This document shows positions 5,424 through 7,911 of a DNA stretch of 7,911 nt, one piece after another (within the stretch, counting starts at the first letter, position 1; each line of letters begins with the position of its first letter). The translations under genes were made by a program, and so were the position numbers. The stretch is from Solirubrobacterales bacterium. GTDB taxonomy: Bacteria > Actinomycetota > Thermoleophilia > Solirubrobacterales > Solirubrobacteraceae. The notes under the pieces were generated by a model. The model searched no databases. It was not told the DNA's origin and was given only the letters and a program-made list of their open reading frames with translations. The stretch lies in contig JACDAP010000296.1 in the NCBI GenBank assembly GCA_013695395.1, positions 1 to 7,911 on the forward strand, read 5' to 3'.

Positions 5424-5741
5424 TCAGGTCCCCTCGGCCGGACGGTCCGCGCGAACGACCGGGCTGCCACCCGTCGAGACCACCACGCGGACCCGCGCCG
5501 GCCGGGCCGGGGTCGCGAGGGAGAGGAAGTCACGGACGACACCCGCGTGGTCGCAGAGCGGGCAGCGCATCGGCTCGGCGGGGGAGAGGCTGCGGCCGCC
5601 GGGGCTCACCGGGACGTCACAGCTCGGGCAAGCCAGGGTTCCTGAGGCGACCACGCGCGAACGGGTCGCCCGGCGCTCCTCGGCGGCGCCGCCGAGGCCG
5701 CGGACGGGCTCCTCGTCGCTGGGGCGGCTCCGGGAGAACAC
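5424..5741 (-). CDS. Small four-cysteine zinc-ribbon protein
   Basis: 105 residues if started at GTG 5741. Residues 1-34 are polar and Arg/Glu-rich. One zinc ribbon follows with C38/C41 (ACPSCDVPV) and C60/C63 (RCPLCDHAG), then a conserved-looking VVRDFLSL and a strand-rich Arg/Val tail (PARVRVVVS) to about residue 90. No enzyme domain, signal peptide or membrane segment. The ribbon layout (CPxCDxPV ... CPLCxHxG, then RxFL) is like that of short conserved actinobacterial proteins of unknown function; this is recollection, not a search. The start is chosen because TACACT (5754-5749) lies 7 nt before this GTG. An in-frame ATG at 5783 would add 14 residues, with no SD and across that element. 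It is convergent with rpe and divergent from the ABC operon. Confidence 0.7.
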   Translation of the reverse strand: MFSRSRPSDEEPVRGLGGAAEERRATRSRVVASGTLACPSCDVPVSPGGRSLSPAEPMRCPLCDHAGVVRDFLSLATPARPARVRVVVSTGGSPVVRADRPAEGT

Positions 5742-5748
5742 CCCGACC

Positions 5749-5754
5749 AGTGTA
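5749..5754 (-). promoter_or_regulatory. Possible -10 element (TACACT) before the minus-strand zinc-ribbon gene
   Basis: On the minus strand TACACT is followed by 7 nt and then GTG (5741-5739), the spacing expected for a leaderless transcript. No SD is present and no clear -35 is seen. The hexamer matches the one at 3486-3491. Confidence 0.45.
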
Positions 5755-5791
5755 GGCCGGTCCTGGGGTCGGCTCGGGGTCATTCCGGGCA

Positions 5792-5805
5792 GAACCGGGA
5801 ACCGG
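5792..5805. repeat. Tandem GAACCGG repeat in the divergent promoter region
   Basis: GAACCGG is repeated head to tail with no gap (5792-5798, 5799-5805), 19 bp before the ABC ATPase start. It could be a regulator site for the divergent pair. It also contains GGAACC (5798-5803), like an ECF sigma factor -35, but a matching -10 at proper spacing is not seen. Chance is quite possible in this composition. Confidence 0.3.
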
Positions 5806-5813
5806 TGTGCGCC

Positions 5814-5817
5814 AGGA
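5814..5817 (+). promoter_or_regulatory. SD sequence or -10 overlap before the ABC ATPase
   Basis: AGGA lies 7 nt before ATG 5825, a good SD distance, and supports ATG over the in-frame GTG at 5807. The overlapping CAGGAT (5813-5818), 6 nt from the ATG, could instead be a -10 for a leaderless transcript like others in this window; the sequence cannot separate the two. Confidence 0.5.
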
Positions 5818-5824
5818 TGGGCGC

Positions 5825-6508
5825 ATGATCGTCACCGCATCCGGCCTCGCACGTTCCTACGGCGAAGGGGAGGCCACCGTCCACGCCCTCGCCGGCGTCG
5901 ACATCGCCTTCGAGGAAGGCCGCTTCGCGGCCATCATGGGTCCCTCAGGCTCCGGCAAGTCCACCCTCATGCACCTGCTGGCCGGCCTCGACCAGCCGAC
6001 GAGCGGCAGCGTCCACCTCGCGGGAACCGAGCTCTCGACGCTCGGGGACAAGGAGCTCACCGAGCTGCGCCGCGACAAGGTCGGCTTCATCTTCCAGTCC
6101 TTCAACCTGCTGCCTGTCCTCAGCGCCGAGGAGAACATCCTGCTGCCGCTCTCGATCGCCGGCCGCGACCCCGATCCCGCGTGGCTCGACCGGCTGATCG
6201 ACGCGGTCGGGCTGCGCAACCGCCTCGGCCACCGGCCCGCCGAGCTCTCCGGCGGCCAGCAGCAGCGCGTCGCCGTGGCCCGGGCACTGGCCTCCCAGCC
6301 CGCCGTCATCTTCGCCGACGAGCCCACGGGCAACCTCGACTCCAAGACCTCCACGGAGGTGATGGAGCTGCTGCGCCATTCCGTCGACGAGCTCGGGCAG
6401 ACCATCATCATGGTCACCCACGACCCCAAGGCCGCGGCCTACGCCGACCGCCTGGTCGAGCTCGAGGACGGCAGCATCGTCCGAGACGGCGCCCCGGCGG
6501 CCGCCTGA
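5825..6508 (+). CDS. ABC transporter ATP-binding protein (LolD/MacB-type)
   Basis: 227-residue cytoplasmic nucleotide-binding subunit that drives the FtsX-like permease encoded next. All motifs are intact: Walker A GPSGSGKST (39-47), Q-loop FIFQSFNLLP near residue 93, signature LSGGQQQR (141-148), Walker B VIFADEPTGNLD with D165/E166, and H-loop VTHD with H199. The Q-loop FNLLP and the LDSKTSTEVMELL stretch are typical of the LolD/MacB/FtsE group, whose members work by mechanotransmission rather than classic substrate import. ATG 5825 is preceded by AGGA. The stop TGA (6506-6508) overlaps the permease ATG (6508-6510), so translation is coupled. Substrate cannot be told; in actinobacteria such pairs handle antimicrobial peptides, lipids or envelope proteins. 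Confidence 0.95.
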   Translation: MIVTASGLARSYGEGEATVHALAGVDIAFEEGRFAAIMGPSGSGKSTLMHLLAGLDQPTSGSVHLAGTELSTLGDKELTELRRDKVGFIFQSFNLLPVLSAEENILLPLSIAGRDPDPAWLDRLIDAVGLRNRLGHRPAELSGGQQQRVAVARALASQPAVIFADEPTGNLDSKTSTEVMELLRHSVDELGQTIIMVTHDPKAAAYADRLVELEDGSIVRDGAPAAA

Positions 6509-7911
6509 TGCGCCGCGTCGCGCTCCGCGGGCTGCTCGCCCGGAAGACCCGCCTGGCGCTCACCGCGCTGGCCGTCGCGCTCGGCGTCACGCTGATCAGC
6601 GGCACCTTCATCTTCACCGACACGATCAACTCGTCGTTCGACCGGATCTTCAGCGCGTCCTACGCGAAGACCGACGTGGTCATCACCCCCGACCGCGCGC
6701 TCGAGATCAACGAGAACGGGGACGTCCCACCGCTCGAGGCAGAGCTTCTGGCCACCGCGCGAGGAGTCGAGGGGGTCAGCGAGGTCGAGGGCGGCGTCTT
6801 CGACCAGGGCGGGACGTTCCTGGCCAAGGACGGGGAGCCGTTCGAAGCCCAGGGGCCGAAGTTCATCGCCTCGGCCTTCGACGATGACCGCTTCGGTGGC
6901 TTCTCCTACGCCGTGGGAAGCCGGCCCGCGACCGCTGATGAGGTGGCGATCGACAAGGCCAGCGCCGAGCGCGAGGGCTTCCGGGTCGGTGAGAAGATCG
7001 AGATCCAGGCGGACACGCCGAAGAAGGCGTACACGATCAGCGGCCTGACGCAGGTCGCAGGCGTCGACTCCTACGGCGGTGCGGCCGTCGCGCTCATGAC
7101 CCTGGCCGAGGCTCAGCGGGTCACGGGCAAGGTGGGGCAGTTCGACGAGATCGACATGGTGACCGCGGAGGGGGCGGATCCGGAGGTCGTGGTGGAGCGG
7201 CTGCAGGCCGTCCTCCCGGACACCGTCCAGGTCCGCACGGGCGAGGCGGAGGCCGCAAGCCAGACGGCGGACATCCGCGACGACCTCGGCTTCCTGCGCA
7301 CGGCGCTGCTCGCCTTCGCCGGGATCGCGCTGTTCGTGGGTGCGTTCATCATCTTCAACACCTTCTCGATCACCGTCGCGCAGCGGGCACGGGAGTTCGC
7401 GCTGCTGCGCACGCTCGGCGCCTCCCGCCGTCAGGTGCTGCGCTCCGTGCTCACCGAGGGTCTCGTGCTGGGCGCGCTGGGCAGCGTGGTCGGGCTGGTG
7501 CTCGGCGTCGGGGTCGCGGCCGGTCTCAAGGCGCTCTTCGGGGCGGTCGGGTTCGAGCTGCCCTCCTCTGGCATCGTGATCGACGCGCGGACGATCTGGC
7601 TGTCGGTGCTCGTCGGGGTGCTCGTCACGCTCGTGGCGACGATCGCGCCCGCGCTCCGGGCCACGCGGGTGCCGCCGGTCGCCGCGCTCCGCGAGGGGGT
7701 GGCGCTGCCCGAGTCCCGCTCATCCCGCCGCGCGTTTCCGATCGCGGTCGCCCTCACCGCGCTGGGGGTGGTGGGCATGGGCATCGGGCTCTTCGCCGGA
7801 CTCGGCGACTCCTCCGCGCTGCTGTTCCTCGGCCTCGGAGCCGCGGTCACGTTCCTCGGCGTGGCCCTGCTCTCCCCGAAGCTCGTGGGGCCGATCGCCT
7901 CGGTGGTCGGC
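6508..7911 (+). CDS. FtsX-like ABC transporter permease (3' end outside window)
   Basis: 468 residues visible from ATG 6508, open to the window end. Membrane partner of the preceding ATPase. Order: short basic N-terminus RRVALRGLLARKTR; TM1 about 16-38; a large extracytoplasmic domain about 39-262 (MacB periplasmic-core-like, acidic, with DEVAIDKASAEREGF); TM2 about 266-288 followed by the FtsX hallmark NTFSITVAQRAREFALLRTLGASRRQV; TM3 about 319-341; TM4 about 362-384 with the coupling-like IAPALRATRVPPVAALREG; then TM5 about 412-432 and TM6 about 438-458. Six segments before the cut fit the long actinobacterial permeases with two FtsX domains (typically about 800 residues or more), the second half lying downstream. 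No substrate or resistance assignment can be made from sequence alone. Confidence 0.94.
   Translation, partial: MRRVALRGLLARKTRLALTALAVALGVTLISGTFIFTDTINSSFDRIFSASYAKTDVVITPDRALEINENGDVPPLEAELLATARGVEGVSEVEGGVFDQGGTFLAKDGEPFEAQGPKFIASAFDDDRFGGFSYAVGSRPATADEVAIDKASAEREGFRVGEKIEIQADTPKKAYTISGLTQVAGVDSYGGAAVALMTLAEAQRVTGKVGQFDEIDMVTAEGADPEVVVERLQAVLPDTVQVRTGEAEAASQTADIRDDLGFLRTALLAFAGIALFVGAFIIFNTFSITVAQRAREFALLRTLGASRRQVLRSVLTEGLVLGALGSVVGLVLGVGVAAGLKALFGAVGFELPSSGIVIDARTIWLSVLVGVLVTLVATIAPALRATRVPPVAALREGVALPESRSSRRAFPIAVALTALGVVGMGIGLFAGLGDSSALLFLGLGAAVTFLGVALLSPKLVGPIASVVG

Noticed and set aside
5396..5431. Riboswitch or small RNA in the rpe downstream region (GGACC at 5400-5404, GGTCC at 5427-5431)
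   Set aside because: The 5-bp pairing is weak, overlaps the end of the minus-strand gene, and no known riboswitch consensus was recognised.
1..7911. tRNA or rRNA genes, CRISPR arrays, insertion-sequence ends, attachment sites or replication origin
   Set aside because: None seen: no cloverleaf-like pattern, no regularly spaced repeats, no transposase and no terminal inverted repeats with target duplications were found on reading both strands.

Overview
This is a GC-rich (roughly 70% by eye) bacterial chromosomal window with long open frames on both strands, frequent GTG/TTG starts and start codons lacking a Shine-Dalgarno (SD) sequence. Together with the families present (fmt, rsmB and rpe close together, an actinobacterial-type FtsX permease pair, small zinc ribbons) this points to an actinobacterium. 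The Thermoleophilia/Solirubrobacterales are my best guess, but that is inference, not proof. Most of the window is core housekeeping. I do not see a complete undescribed multi-gene system; the unusual signals are regulatory structures and one decayed gene.

Layout. 1-590: 3' part of fmt (methionyl-tRNA formyltransferase). 594-705: leader region with a 12-bp palindrome and a strong hairpin. 706-2277: secreted protein of unknown function, TTG start. 2278-2309: short gap; a perfect 12-bp-stem hairpin begins here and runs over the rsmB start codon. 2310-3503: rsmB (16S rRNA m5C967 methyltransferase) with a short C-terminus. 3500-3724: eight-cysteine double zinc ribbon overlapping the rsmB stop. 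3725-3780: repeated TGTACG-type half-sites. 3772-4670: remnant of an archaeal-type AAA+ ATPase, broken by at least four frame changes and missing both ends. 4680-5324: rpe (ribulose-phosphate 3-epimerase). 5324-5395: two hairpins in the convergent intergenic space. 5424-5741 (minus): small four-cysteine zinc-ribbon protein. 5742-5824: divergent promoter region. 5825-6508 and 6508-7911+: ABC transporter ATPase and FtsX-like permease, the latter running off the window.

How they work together. Fmt (formylation of initiator tRNA) and RsmB (rRNA modification) form a translation-related group, with Rpe from the pentose-phosphate pathway nearby. The secreted gene between fmt and rsmB and the dead ATPase between the zinc ribbon and rpe look like insertions into an older cluster. 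The ABC pair is a separate two-gene unit with overlapping stop and start codons. Several genes (rsmB, both zinc ribbons, perhaps rpe) have a -10-like hexamer about 6-10 nt before a GTG start and no SD, suggesting leaderless transcription.
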